Of a stretch of 64,000 nt of DNA, positions 35,083-43,736 are shown piece by piece. The notes beneath the pieces were generated by a model. The model ran no database searches. It saw nothing but the letters and a program-made list of their open reading frames with translations, and was not told the DNA's origin. Within the stretch, counting starts at the first letter, position 1. Every line of letters begins with the position of its first letter. The position numbers and the translations under genes were made by a program. This stretch comes from CAMAVH01 sp046297835 (GTDB taxonomy: Bacteria > Pseudomonadota > Alphaproteobacteria > SMXQ01), in the NCBI GenBank assembly GCA_046297835.1, contig JBKBHI010000009.1, positions 1 through 64,000 of the forward strand, read 5' to 3'.

Positions 35083-36348
35083 CTAGCTGGTCGGTTTGGC
35101 GCCCCGCGCGGCGACCGCGTTGGGCAGCAGCAGATAATATTCGCCGCGGTCGCGCATCATGCCGGCCTTGGCCGCCGCCTGCTCGCCCCAGCCGAAAAAG
35201 ACATCGCCGCGCACCGGGCCGCGGATCGCGCCGCCGGTGTCCTGCGCCACGAACAGGCGGCGGATGCGTGCCTCGCCGGAGCTGGAATTCGCGCCGCCGT
35301 CCGGATGCGCGGCGTCGAGCCAGACCGGCAGGCCGAGCGGCAGGAATTTACGGTCCACCGCCAGGCTGCGGCCCGGCGTCAGCGCCACGGTCTGCGCGCC
35401 GATCGGGCCGTCGTTCGGTCCCGCGCCCTTCGTCTCGTTGAAGAAGACGTAGGAGCGGTTGGCGTTCATCAAGGATTCGGCCTCGCGCGGATTGGCCTTG
35501 AGCCAGGCGCGCAAAGATTGCATCGAGACCTGCTCGGGTTTCATGACGCCGCGCGCCACCAGCTCGCGGCCGATGGCGACATAGGGCTGGCCGTTCTTGC
35601 CGGCATAGCCGACGCGCGTCACCGAGCCGTCTTCCATCTGCACGCGGCCCGAGCCCTGGATGTGCAGGAAGAACGCGTCGACCGCGTCGTCGACCCAGAT
35701 CAGCTCCAGGTTCTTGCCCTTGAGCGAACCCTTCTCGATGGCGGCGCGGTCGTCGTAGGGGCGCAGCCTGCCCTGCACGACCTTGCCGGCGATGGTGCGC
35801 CCGGAGAATTCCGAGCCGAATTCGGCGAGGTCGACGGCGACCAGATCGCTCGGCACTTTGTAAAGCGGCACGTTGTAACGCGCCGAGGGCTGCCGCGCGC
35901 CGCGCAGCTCGGCCTCGTAATAGCCGGTGAACAGCCCTTGCGTGTCAGCGTTGTTCGCCGCCTTGAACGGCTTGAACTCGCGCTCGAAGAAGCTCCGCGC
36001 GGCGGCGCGGTTGCCGTCCGGCACCTGGGCGGCGGCGGCGCAGACGCCGCGCCAGTCGCCGACCAATCCGCCGACGCCCGGCGCTTGGCTCTCGGTCGGC
36101 GCTGGCTGCAGGCGCGTGGCGTCGGACTGGCGCGCGAAATAGGCGCAGCTTTTGCGCAAGGCGGGCAGGGCGGCTGAATGGTCGTCCTCGGCCCAGCCGG
36201 GCAGGGCGGAGAAGGCGACGGGCGTCAGCGTCAGCGCGTCGGGTTTCTTCTCCGCTTCGCGCTGCGCGCACGAAACGAGCGCCAGCGACGCGGCGAGCGC
36301 GGCGGCGAGGAGGAGCGGGCGGGGGAGGGATTTCTGTGCGGCGATCAT
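35083..36348 (-). CDS. mltA: Membrane-bound lytic murein transglycosylase A
   Basis: Lipoprotein that cleaves peptidoglycan between MurNAc and GlcNAc, forming 1,6-anhydro ends. It is 421 aa. Signal peptide with lipobox LALVSC (Cys27). The MltA domain includes FTGYYEAELRGARQPSARYN and FFLHIQGSGRVQMEDG. The C-terminal 3D domain carries conserved D370 and D382 (AQDTGGAIRGPVRGDVFFG), one of which matches the catalytic Asp region. It is 10 bp downstream of the Tim44-like gene. Confidence 0.96.
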   Translation of the reverse strand: MIAAQKSLPRPLLLAAALAASLALVSCAQREAEKKPDALTLTPVAFSALPGWAEDDHSAALPALRKSCAYFARQSDATRLQPAPTESQAPGVGGLVGDWRGVCAAAAQVPDGNRAAARSFFEREFKPFKAANNADTQGLFTGYYEAELRGARQPSARYNVPLYKVPSDLVAVDLAEFGSEFSGRTIAGKVVQGRLRPYDDRAAIEKGSLKGKNLELIWVDDAVDAFFLHIQGSGRVQMEDGSVTRVGYAGKNGQPYVAIGRELVARGVMKPEQVSMQSLRAWLKANPREAESLMNANRSYVFFNETKGAGPNDGPIGAQTVALTPGRSLAVDRKFLPLGLPVWLDAAHPDGGANSSSGEARIRRLFVAQDTGGAIRGPVRGDVFFGWGEQAAAKAGMMRDRGEYYLLLPNAVAARGAKPTS

Positions 36349-36358
36349 GCCGCAGAGA

Positions 36359-37042
36359 TTACGCCGGAACGTCGGTGCGGACGAGAGTCCAGTTGGGATC
36401 CGACGAGCGCGTGTTGCGCGCGAAGGTCCAGATGTCCGTCGCTTCTTCGATGCGATCCGGGTTCCCGTCCACCACCTTGCCCTCGGCGTCGCGCGTGACG
36501 TTGATTTCCTCGGCGACGTATTTGACGGTGACGAAGGCGCTCTGGCCTTCCATGCGGGCTTCGACGATGTCGGCCGACTTGATGCGGACCAGCGTCGTCT
36601 CGGTCTTGTGGCCAGCCTTCTCGCGCTCGTTGATGGCCTGCTCGAAATTGGCGAAGACCTCCTCCGAGAGCAGCGGCTTGAGCTTGTCGCGCTCGCCGGC
36701 GGCGAAGGCGGCGACGATATAGTCGAACGCGGCGCGCGCGCCTTCCTCGAACTTGGCCTCTTCGAACGACGGGTCGGCGAGCTTGATCTGGGTCAGCGCC
36801 GCGCCGAGCGGGCCGGCGGCGAGGGCCGCGTCGGCGGCGTCGCGGCGGGGCAGGGCGACGACATCGGCGGTGCGGTCGGCACGGCGGCCTTCGGGCGTTT
36901 CGGCCGGGGCCGGCGGCTTGAACGGATCGCGGCGGCGCTCGTTGCCGGTGCGTTTGCCCAACACGCTGCGCAGACGCAGGATGATGAAGCCCGCGACCAG
37001 CGCGAAAAAGATGATGTCAACGAAGGGGACGCCGCTGCCCAT
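36359..37042 (-). CDS. Tim44/TimA family membrane-anchored protein
   Basis: 227 aa. One N-terminal TM helix (residues 7-24, VDIIFFALVAGFIILRL) and a basic linker precede a C-terminal Tim44-like domain at about 90-225 (FEEGARAAFDYIVAAFAAGE, IVEARMEGQSAFVTVKYVAE). Mitochondrial Tim44 tethers Hsp70 to the import channel; the bacterial proteins are peripheral inner-membrane factors of unclear role. It heads the Tim44-mltA-smr-XRE run and in many relatives lies directly opposite secB; here two chemoreceptor genes intervene. Confidence 0.9.
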   Translation of the reverse strand: MGSGVPFVDIIFFALVAGFIILRLRSVLGKRTGNERRRDPFKPPAPAETPEGRRADRTADVVALPRRDAADAALAAGPLGAALTQIKLADPSFEEAKFEEGARAAFDYIVAAFAAGERDKLKPLLSEEVFANFEQAINEREKAGHKTETTLVRIKSADIVEARMEGQSAFVTVKYVAEEINVTRDAEGKVVDGNPDRIEEATDIWTFARNTRSSDPNWTLVRTDVPA

Positions 37043-37436
37043 GAAGATTCCTGTCGAAATATTTGCCGCAGCTTAGCACGGCCGGCACGGCGGCGGCACC
37101 CGCAGGCGGCCGCCGCTCGACGATTCGCTATCACTTAGGCATTTGGCCTTCGTGGGGGCCGATTGCAAGGCAAACGGCGCAGCCGCCGGTTCTGGCCGCG
37201 CGATTGTGAGATTATATCCCAGCCTATACTAAAGACCTATATCTATGGCCCGGGCTGGCCTACTCGTGCGGACTTTTTTTAAGACGAATTTAAGCCATGG
37301 AGCTTACTTCTTTTTGCGTAGCCGCCTGGCGTTGCGATCTCGCTTCTCCCCCGTGACGATTTCGCCGCGTTCGCCCCACCGCGCCGCGCCAGGCGGCACA
37401 AATATTCAATAAAACCAGATAGATAGGGAATACGCC
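37043..37436. other. 394-bp divergent intergenic region
   Basis: Separates the Tim44-like gene from the first of two chemoreceptors. The half near the chemoreceptor is AT-rich, with a TATACT element near 37226 and a CtrA-type box at 37279-37293. I see no coding sequence or RNA gene in it. Confidence 0.7.
37279..37293. promoter_or_regulatory. CtrA-type box upstream of chemoreceptor 1
   Basis: TTAA-GACGAAT-TTAA, an exact TTAA-N7-TTAA, 143 bp upstream of the ATG at 37437. CtrA controls motility and chemotaxis genes in many alphaproteobacteria. No binding data; by-eye match. Confidence 0.5.
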
Positions 37437-39461
37437 ATGTCGGCCCTGACCGCCAAATTCGCCAATATGCGGGTCTTCCCCAAGGTCCTGATCGGCTTCG
37501 GCCTCGTTCTGGCTCTGCTGACCGCCGTGGCCGCCATCAGCTTCACCAGCCTGGAGAAAATCGAGGATGGCGTGAAGACCTACGCGCGCATCGAGGCGAC
37601 CGTCTCGGGCATGCTCTCGATCCAGCGCGACTACGCCGAACTGCGCCGCAGCGTCCTCAATTACGCGAGGAGCGCCGACCAGGCTTCCGCGGACAGCGCG
37701 CGCAAGACCGGCGCGGAGATCAAAAAGCTGATCGCCGATACCTCTGCCCTGATCATCAACCCTGAGCGCAAAGCCGCGCTTGCCGCGGTCGACAAGCCAG
37801 TCAGCGCCTATCTCGGGCATTTCGAGGCTGTCGTTAAGCAGCGCGACGAGCGCGACGCCCTGCTGCGCGACCAGCTCAACCCTTCGGGCCAGAAGGCCCA
37901 AAGCGTCGTGGATGAGATTACCGCCTACGCCCGGACCAGCCGCGATTTCGACCTCATCGCCCAGACCACCGAGCTCGACGGCATCGTCTCCGAAGTCCGC
38001 ATCAACGTGCTGCGTTTCCTGTCGGACTCGACGACCGAGCAGGGCGAGCGCGTCAACGCCGAATTCGATAAGTTCGATCGCGCGGTCGCTCAACTGGCGC
38101 GCACCGCGAGCGGCCAGCTGCAGCGTTTGAACGCCGATCTCGTCTTGCAGAAGGACGCTTATCGTGCCGCCTTCCGCCAGATCTACGCGCGCGACATGGA
38201 TCTCGAGCGTCTCATCAGCACGACGATGGCCGCCATCGCCGCCGAGGTGAAGACCGGGACCGACAATCTCGCCGAGCTGCAAAACCAGCGGAACGCCGAA
38301 GTCAGCGAGAGCACCTTCAGCCTAATTTCGAACAGCGCCATGCTGGTCGGCGTCCTCTCGCTCGCCGCCGTCGCCCTCGGCATCCTGCTCGCCGTCCTGA
38401 TCGGCCGCGGCATCGCCAAGCCGGTGGTCGGCATGACCTCCGCCATGAACACCCTCGCCGGCGGCGACCTGACCGTCGAGATCCCGGCGCGCAACCGCAC
38501 GGACGAGATCGGCCAGATGGCCGGCGCCGTCCAGGTGTTCAAGGAAAGCATGCAGGAAACCGAGCGCCTGCGCGCCGAACAGGAAGCGCTGAAGAAGCAG
38601 GCCGAGATCGACAAGGTCGCGGCGATGAACAAGCTGGCCGACGAGTTCGAAGCGTCGATCCGCGGCGTCGTCAACGGCGTGGCCTCGGCCGCGACCGAGC
38701 TGCAGGCGACGGCGCAGGCCATGTCGGCCACCGCCGAAGAGACCAACGCCCAGGCGACCACCGTCGCCGCCGCCTCCGAACAGGCGTCGAACAACGTGCA
38801 GACCGTCGCGACCGCCGGCGAGGAGCTGTCGTCGTCGATCAGCGAGATCAGCCGCCAGGTCGGCGAGGCCGGCAGCATCACGCGTCAAGCGGTCGAAGAG
38901 GCGCAACGCACCAGCACGCAGATCATCAGCCTGGCCGATGCCGCGCAGAAGATCGGCGACGTGGTGCAGCTCATCAACGACATCGCGGCGCAGACCAACC
39001 TGCTGGCGCTCAACGCCACCATCGAAGCGGCCCGCGCTGGCGATGCCGGCAAGGGTTTCGCGGTCGTGGCCTCGGAAGTGAAGAACTTGGCGACGCAAAC
39101 CGCCAAGGCGACCGAGGAGATCACCGGCAAGATCGTCGAGATGCAGAGCGCGACCCGCGACTCGACGACGGCGATCCAGAGCATCACCGAGACCATCGGC
39201 CGCATCGACGAGATCTCCACCACCATCGCCTCGGCCATCGAAGAGCAGGGCGCCGCGACCCAGGAGATCGCCAACAATGTCCAGCAGGCCGCGCGCGGCA
39301 CGCAGGACGTCTCCAACAGCATCGTCAACGTCACGCAGGCGGCGAGCGAAACCGGCGCGGCGGCGGAACAGATGCTGTCGTCGTCGAACGATCTCTCCAA
39401 GCAGGGCGAAGTCCTGCGCGAGAAGGTCGACGTGTTCGTCGCGCGGGTGCGCGCGGCGTAA
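37437..39461 (+). CDS. Methyl-accepting chemotaxis protein 1 of a tandem pair
   Basis: 674 aa chemoreceptor. TM1 is about residues 16-37. A long all-helical periplasmic region (about 38-295) has the length of a helical bimodular (HBM) sensor. TM2 is near 300-325 and HAMP follows (GRGIAKPVVGMTSAMNTLAG). The signalling domain has the tip AAQTNLLALNATIEAARAGD and ends VFVARVRAA. From HAMP onward it is closely similar to the next receptor, while the sensor regions differ. No che genes are adjacent. A CtrA-type box lies upstream. Confidence 0.95.
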   Translation: MSALTAKFANMRVFPKVLIGFGLVLALLTAVAAISFTSLEKIEDGVKTYARIEATVSGMLSIQRDYAELRRSVLNYARSADQASADSARKTGAEIKKLIADTSALIINPERKAALAAVDKPVSAYLGHFEAVVKQRDERDALLRDQLNPSGQKAQSVVDEITAYARTSRDFDLIAQTTELDGIVSEVRINVLRFLSDSTTEQGERVNAEFDKFDRAVAQLARTASGQLQRLNADLVLQKDAYRAAFRQIYARDMDLERLISTTMAAIAAEVKTGTDNLAELQNQRNAEVSESTFSLISNSAMLVGVLSLAAVALGILLAVLIGRGIAKPVVGMTSAMNTLAGGDLTVEIPARNRTDEIGQMAGAVQVFKESMQETERLRAEQEALKKQAEIDKVAAMNKLADEFEASIRGVVNGVASAATELQATAQAMSATAEETNAQATTVAAASEQASNNVQTVATAGEELSSSISEISRQVGEAGSITRQAVEEAQRTSTQIISLADAAQKIGDVVQLINDIAAQTNLLALNATIEAARAGDAGKGFAVVASEVKNLATQTAKATEEITGKIVEMQSATRDSTTAIQSITETIGRIDEISTTIASAIEEQGAATQEIANNVQQAARGTQDVSNSIVNVTQAASETGAAAEQMLSSSNDLSKQGEVLREKVDVFVARVRAA

Positions 39462-39487
39462 AGAGGCCCGCGGGTGCGCGCGGCGTA
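39442..39487. repeat. 19-bp direct repeat at the chemoreceptor 1 stop
   Basis: The last 19 bases through most of the stop codon (39442-39460) recur at 39469-39487 after 8 bp. The copy duplicates the end of the reading frame outside the gene, probably a small tandem duplication. Confidence 0.75.
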
Positions 39488-39540
39488 GTTAAAGACTGGA
39501 CGTGGGCCGGCATAACGGCGCGCGTCAGGACTGAAATCCT

Positions 39541-39570
39541 CCCGGCGGCATATCCCCGTATGCCGCCGGG
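39541..39570 (+). terminator. Hairpin between the two chemoreceptor genes
   Basis: Perfect 12-bp stem (CCCGGCGGCATA with TATGCCGCCGGG) and a 6-nt loop, followed by GGCGTTT. Stem is strong but the T-tract is poor, so termination may be partial. Confidence 0.6.
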
Positions 39571-39609
39571 GGCGTTTACGCTCCTGCTAACGGATAGGAG
39601 CGGGCGGAT

Positions 39610-39624
39610 TTAACGCTCGGTTAA
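39610..39624. promoter_or_regulatory. CtrA-type box upstream of chemoreceptor 2
   Basis: TTAA-CGCTCGG-TTAA, an exact TTAA-N7-TTAA, 119-133 bp upstream of the ATG at 39743. It lies within a wider 9-bp inverted repeat GGATTTAAC / GTTAAATCC (39606-39628). Confidence 0.55.
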
Positions 39625-39742
39625 ATCCTCGCCGGTTATGGCCAGGCATCGTCGTCCAACGCGGCCAGCCTCCCCCTCGGCCGCGCCGGACGCTCATGTC
39701 AGGCTGCGGGGATCGCCGCGGCCGCAGTTCAGGGGCCGTGTC

Positions 39743-41776
39743 ATGTCTATCGCCGCTACGCTTCGCGCCGCCGTCCAGCTTAAGATCCGCGCGAAAATCC
39801 TCGCCGGCTTTTTCCTCGTCCTCGCCTTGTTGATCGCCGTCGCGGCAGTCGGCCTGATCGGCGTGCGCCAGCTGAGCGCCACGTTCGACCATTACGCGGC
39901 GCAGGCGGCCGAGACGGTCGATCTGTTCGACATCCAGAACGACATGACCGTGCTCCAACGCAACGCGGCGCAATTCATCATCGCCGGCGATCCGACGACC
40001 GGCAAAACCGCGCGCGAGGAGATCGCGCATCTCACGGCGCAGATGACGGCGACGAGCCAGTCCGCCCCGAACCCGTCGCGGCGCGACGCCGTCGCCAAGT
40101 TGCGCGACGAGCTTGCCGCCTTCGGGGCGAATTTCGAGAAGGCCATCGACATGCGGACCGAGCGCGAGGCGCTGCTGCTCGAGCGCATCGGCCCGCTCGG
40201 CGAAAAGGCCCAGAAGGGCATGGAGGACTTCATCCAGCAGGCGATGGCCGTGAACGCCCAGGAGGAGGTGGCCTACGCCGCCGTGACCCAAGGTAATTTG
40301 CTGAACATCCGTCTCAACGTGATCAGTTTCCTCGCCAAGCCGAACAGCGAGCTGGCCGACCGCATCGACGCTCTGTTCGAGCGTTTCGCCGAAGACGCCG
40401 ACGCCGCCATGCGCCGCATCGAGAATCCGCGCCGGCTCGGCCTGCTCAACGCCGTCCTGCGCGACATGGAAGGCTATCGCGCGGCCTTCTCCGACGCTGT
40501 GGTCAAGACCATGGATCTCGAGTCCATGCTCAACAGCACGATGGCCAACGGCGCGGCGCGCATCTCCGCCGAGTTGGAGCGGCTCGCCGACGCGCAAGGG
40601 GCGGACATGGCTGCGGTGGAAGCCGCCTCGCGCGCCGATTCGCGCGAAACCCTGCTGCTGACCGCAGTTCTCTCGGGCGGCGCGCTGCTGATCGGCCTCG
40701 CCATCGCCTTCCTGCTCGGGCGCGGCATCGCCAAGCCCGTCGTGTCGATGACGGCAGCGATGAGCGAGCTGGCGCGCGGCGACTTGTCCGTCGAAGTGCC
40801 GGCGCGCGGCCGCGCCGACGAGATCGGCGAGATGGCCGGCGCGGTCCAGGTCTTCAAGGAGAGCATGCAGGAGACGGAACGCATGCGCGCCGAACAGGAG
40901 GCGCTGAAAGCGCAGGCCGAAACCGACAAGCGCGCGACGATGGAGCGGCTCGCCGACGAGTTCGAAGCCTCGATCCGCGGCGTGGTGGACGGCGTCTCGT
41001 CCGCCGCCACCGAGCTGCAGGCGACGGCGCAATCCATGTCGGCGACCGCCGAACAGACCAACGCTCAAGCCGCCGCCGTGGCCGCGACCTCGGAACAGGC
41101 GTCGGCCAACGTGCAGACGGTCGCCACCGCCTCCGAGGAGTTGGCCTCGTCGATCGGCGAGATCGGCCGTCAGGTCACGGAGTCGGTGAACATCGCGACG
41201 CAGGCGGTGAGCGAAGCGGAGCGGACCAACCGGCAGGTCCAGGGCCTCGCCGAAGCGGCGCAGAAGATCGGCGACGTGGTCAAGCTCATCAACGACATCG
41301 CCGGCCAGACCAACCTCCTCGCGCTCAACGCGACGATCGAGGCGGCGCGCGCCGGCGACGCCGGCAAGGGCTTCGCCGTGGTCGCCACGGAAGTGAAGTC
41401 GCTGGCGACGCAGACGGCCAAAGCGACGGAGGAGATTTCCGCCAAGATCGCCGAGATGCAGGCGGCGACGGAAAGTTCGGTGACGGCGATCGGCGCGATC
41501 GGCGGCACCATCGTGCGGATCAACGAGATCGCGACGACCATCGCCTCGGCGGTGGAGCAGCAGGGCGCGGCGACGGCGGAGATCGCCAACAACGCCCAGC
41601 AGGTCTCGCACGGCACGCGCGAGGTCTCGTCCAACATCGTCAACGTCACGCAAGCGGCTAGCGAGACCGGCGCGGCGGCGGAACAGATGCTGTCGTCGGC
41701 CGGCGAACTGGCCAAGCAAGGCGAGACGCTGCGCGCCAAGGTCGATGTCTTCGTCTCGCGCGTCCGCGCGGCTTAA
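39743..41776 (+). CDS. Methyl-accepting chemotaxis protein 2 of a tandem pair
   Basis: 677 aa from ATG 39743, which is preceded by AGGGG and gives a proper N-terminal TM. TM1 is about residues 18-40. The helical periplasmic sensor of HBM-like length spans about 41-300, and TM2 about 305-327. HAMP (GRGIAKPVVSMTAAMSELAR) follows. The signalling tip is AGQTNLLALNATIEAARAGD and the end VFVSRVRAA. Shared stretches with receptor 1 such as EIGxMAGAVQVFKESMQETE and RLADEFEASIRGVV indicate gene duplication with a diverged sensor. Confidence 0.95.
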   Translation: MSIAATLRAAVQLKIRAKILAGFFLVLALLIAVAAVGLIGVRQLSATFDHYAAQAAETVDLFDIQNDMTVLQRNAAQFIIAGDPTTGKTAREEIAHLTAQMTATSQSAPNPSRRDAVAKLRDELAAFGANFEKAIDMRTEREALLLERIGPLGEKAQKGMEDFIQQAMAVNAQEEVAYAAVTQGNLLNIRLNVISFLAKPNSELADRIDALFERFAEDADAAMRRIENPRRLGLLNAVLRDMEGYRAAFSDAVVKTMDLESMLNSTMANGAARISAELERLADAQGADMAAVEAASRADSRETLLLTAVLSGGALLIGLAIAFLLGRGIAKPVVSMTAAMSELARGDLSVEVPARGRADEIGEMAGAVQVFKESMQETERMRAEQEALKAQAETDKRATMERLADEFEASIRGVVDGVSSAATELQATAQSMSATAEQTNAQAAAVAATSEQASANVQTVATASEELASSIGEIGRQVTESVNIATQAVSEAERTNRQVQGLAEAAQKIGDVVKLINDIAGQTNLLALNATIEAARAGDAGKGFAVVATEVKSLATQTAKATEEISAKIAEMQAATESSVTAIGAIGGTIVRINEIATTIASAVEQQGAATAEIANNAQQVSHGTREVSSNIVNVTQAASETGAAAEQMLSSAGELAKQGETLRAKVDVFVSRVRAA

Positions 41777-41860
41777 GCGGCCCTCCCGAATTTCGGGCGA
41801 ATCGGCCGATCACGCCGATTCGCCTTGAATTCCCGCCCATCGCGCCCGACTTTAGCGCCG

Positions 41861-42412
41861 ATGCCCCTCCTGATCGGCTTTCTGCTCTGGCCCATTGTCG
41901 AGATTTGGCTGCTGATCGAGATCGGCGGCGAGATCGGCGCGTGGGCGACCATCGGCTGGATTCTCGCCACCGCCGTCGCCGGCGGCCTGTTGCTGCGCCA
42001 TCAGGGCGCCCAAGCCATGACGCGAATCCGCCAGACTCTCGCCGACGCGGAGGCCGGCGACGAGGCATCCGGCGCGGCATTGGCCGGCGATTTGCTTGGG
42101 GCAATCGCCCTCTTTTTCGCCGCCATCTGCTTGATCTTGCCCGGTTTTCTGACCGACACCCTCGGCATCCTGCTGCTCCTCCCCATCCTCCGCCGCATCC
42201 TCGGGCGGGGCCTTTGGGGGTGGCTGCGCCGCTCGGAGCGCGTGCGCGTCTATGCCGCAGGCGGCGGCCATCCGTTCCGGCGCGGCCCTCGGCCCGATCC
42301 GACCATCATCGAAGGCGAGTATCGCGATCTAAGCGAGCCGCCATCCTCCGACCATGGGTCCGCCCGTGGGCCCAAGCCGGGGCAAGATCGGCTGCCGACG
42401 CGCGCGCCCTGA
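41861..42412 (+). CDS. fxsA: FxsA family membrane protein
   Basis: 183 aa. FxsA-type cytoplasmic membrane protein, named for suppression of F exclusion of phage T7 in E. coli; its normal role is unclear. Hydrophobic segments are near 1-17, 24-45 and 75-100. Family sequence includes WPIVEIWLLIEIGGEIGAWATI and LLGAIALFFAAICLILPGFLTD. The C-terminal 60 residues are hydrophilic. The gene is next to secB, as is usual in alphaproteobacteria. Confidence 0.93.
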   Translation: MPLLIGFLLWPIVEIWLLIEIGGEIGAWATIGWILATAVAGGLLLRHQGAQAMTRIRQTLADAEAGDEASGAALAGDLLGAIALFFAAICLILPGFLTDTLGILLLLPILRRILGRGLWGWLRRSERVRVYAAGGGHPFRRGPRPDPTIIEGEYRDLSEPPSSDHGSARGPKPGQDRLPTRAP

Positions 42413-42524
42413 GCGTGGCGCGCAAGGTCGAGACGGCCGACCGAGGCCATTTGCAACCGGCGCGCCTTTCATGTTACCTCGGCGGCGCTTCTTTCCCGCC
42501 AGCCGCTTTCCAGAAAGGCGTTTC

Positions 42525-43037
42525 ATGTCCGACAGCACCGTTCCCCCGGCCGCCTCCGGCGCCGACAATCCGCAAGCCGCTCAGGGCCCGGTGCTCCAGA
42601 CGCTGGCGCAATATCTCAAGGACATGTCCTTCGAGAATCCGTCGCCGCTCGAATCGCTGACGCTGAACAACCCGAGCCCGACGGTCAACGTCAACGTCTC
42701 GGTCAACACGCGGCCGGCCAAGGAGAACGTCCACGAGTTGGCGATCACCTTGCAGGTCCACACGTTGGCCGGCGAGAAGAGCCTGTTCCTGATCGAGCTG
42801 ACTTATTGCGGCTTGTTCGCGCTGGTCAACATCCCCGAGGATCAGATTCAGCCGATCCTGCGCGTCCATTGCGCCAGCTTGTTGTTTCCGTTCATGCGCA
42901 ACATCGTCAGCGAAGCGACGCGCGATGGCGGCTTCGCGCCGCTCTATCTCAACATGATCGACTTCGCCCAGCTATTTCAGCAGTTCCAGGCGAACGGCGC
43001 GACGACGGCGAGCCACAGCAGTGGCGCGACCGCCTAA
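42525..43037 (+). CDS. secB: Protein-export chaperone SecB
   Basis: Tetrameric chaperone that keeps preproteins unfolded and delivers them to SecA. It is 170 aa. Family core: LAQYLKDMSFENPSPLESL, NVNVNVSVNTRP-like region, ELTYCGLFALVNIPEDQIQP and CASLLFPFMRNIVSEATRDGG-type sequence, ending in PLYLNMIDFAQLF. AAAGGCG precedes ATG 42525. It converges on dnaQ. Confidence 0.98.
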   Translation: MSDSTVPPAASGADNPQAAQGPVLQTLAQYLKDMSFENPSPLESLTLNNPSPTVNVNVSVNTRPAKENVHELAITLQVHTLAGEKSLFLIELTYCGLFALVNIPEDQIQPILRVHCASLLFPFMRNIVSEATRDGGFAPLYLNMIDFAQLFQQFQANGATTASHSSGATA

Positions 43038-43052
43038 GGGCCGCGCGGGCCG

Positions 43053-43736
43053 CTAAGCCGTCCAGATCGGATTTTTCAGCTTGGCGATGAAAGCGGCGTG
43101 GGCTTCGAGCTCCGCCGCGCTCGCTTCGTGCGGCCGCGGCGGCCGCGCCGGCTGATCGCGCAAAATCGGCGCGACGCGCGCCGCGGCGGCGGGTCCGCCT
43201 GCCGCTTCGGCGAGCGACAGGCCATGCTGGCGGCCGCCGGTCAATTCGAGATAGACGGCAGCGAGCAGTTCCGCGTCGAGCAGCGCGCCGTGCACCGTGC
43301 GCATCGTGTTGTCGACGCCGAAGCGCTTGCACAAGGCGTCGAGCGAAGCCGGCTGGCCGGGGAATTTCTGGCGCGCCATCGCCACCGTGTCGATCGCCTT
43401 GCCGGCGAAGCGCGGCTTGCCCGCGCGTTCGAACTCGGCGTTGACGAAACGCATGTCGAATTCGGCGTTGTGCGCGACGATGTCGTCGCCGGCGATGAAT
43501 TCGATCAGCTCATCGGCGTAAGAGGCGAACAGCGGCTTGTCGGCGAGGAATTCGGCGCTCAGCTTATGGACGTTGAAAGCCTCGATGGGCATGTCGCGCT
43601 CGGGATTGGCGTAGCGGTGGAACACCCGCCCGGTCGGCACGCGATTCATCAGCTCGATGCAGGCGATTTCGACCAGCCGATGGCCGGCGGCGGGATCGAG
43701 GCCTGTGGTCTCGGTGTCGAGGATGATCTCGCGCAT
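43053..43736 (-). CDS. dnaQ: DNA polymerase III subunit epsilon
   Basis: Proofreading 3'-5' exonuclease of the replicative polymerase. It is 227 aa. ExoI is D7/E9 (ILDTETTGLDP), ExoII is VAHNAEFDMRF and ExoIII epsilon is HGALLDAELLAAVY. The C-terminal tail after residue 180 would contact the alpha subunit. Its start shares one base with the coaE stop, so dnaQ follows coaE in a coupled maf-aroE-coaE-dnaQ operon. Confidence 0.97.
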   Translation of the reverse strand: MREIILDTETTGLDPAAGHRLVEIACIELMNRVPTGRVFHRYANPERDMPIEAFNVHKLSAEFLADKPLFASYADELIEFIAGDDIVAHNAEFDMRFVNAEFERAGKPRFAGKAIDTVAMARQKFPGQPASLDALCKRFGVDNTMRTVHGALLDAELLAAVYLELTGGRQHGLSLAEAAGGPAAAARVAPILRDQPARPPRPHEASAAELEAHAAFIAKLKNPIWTA

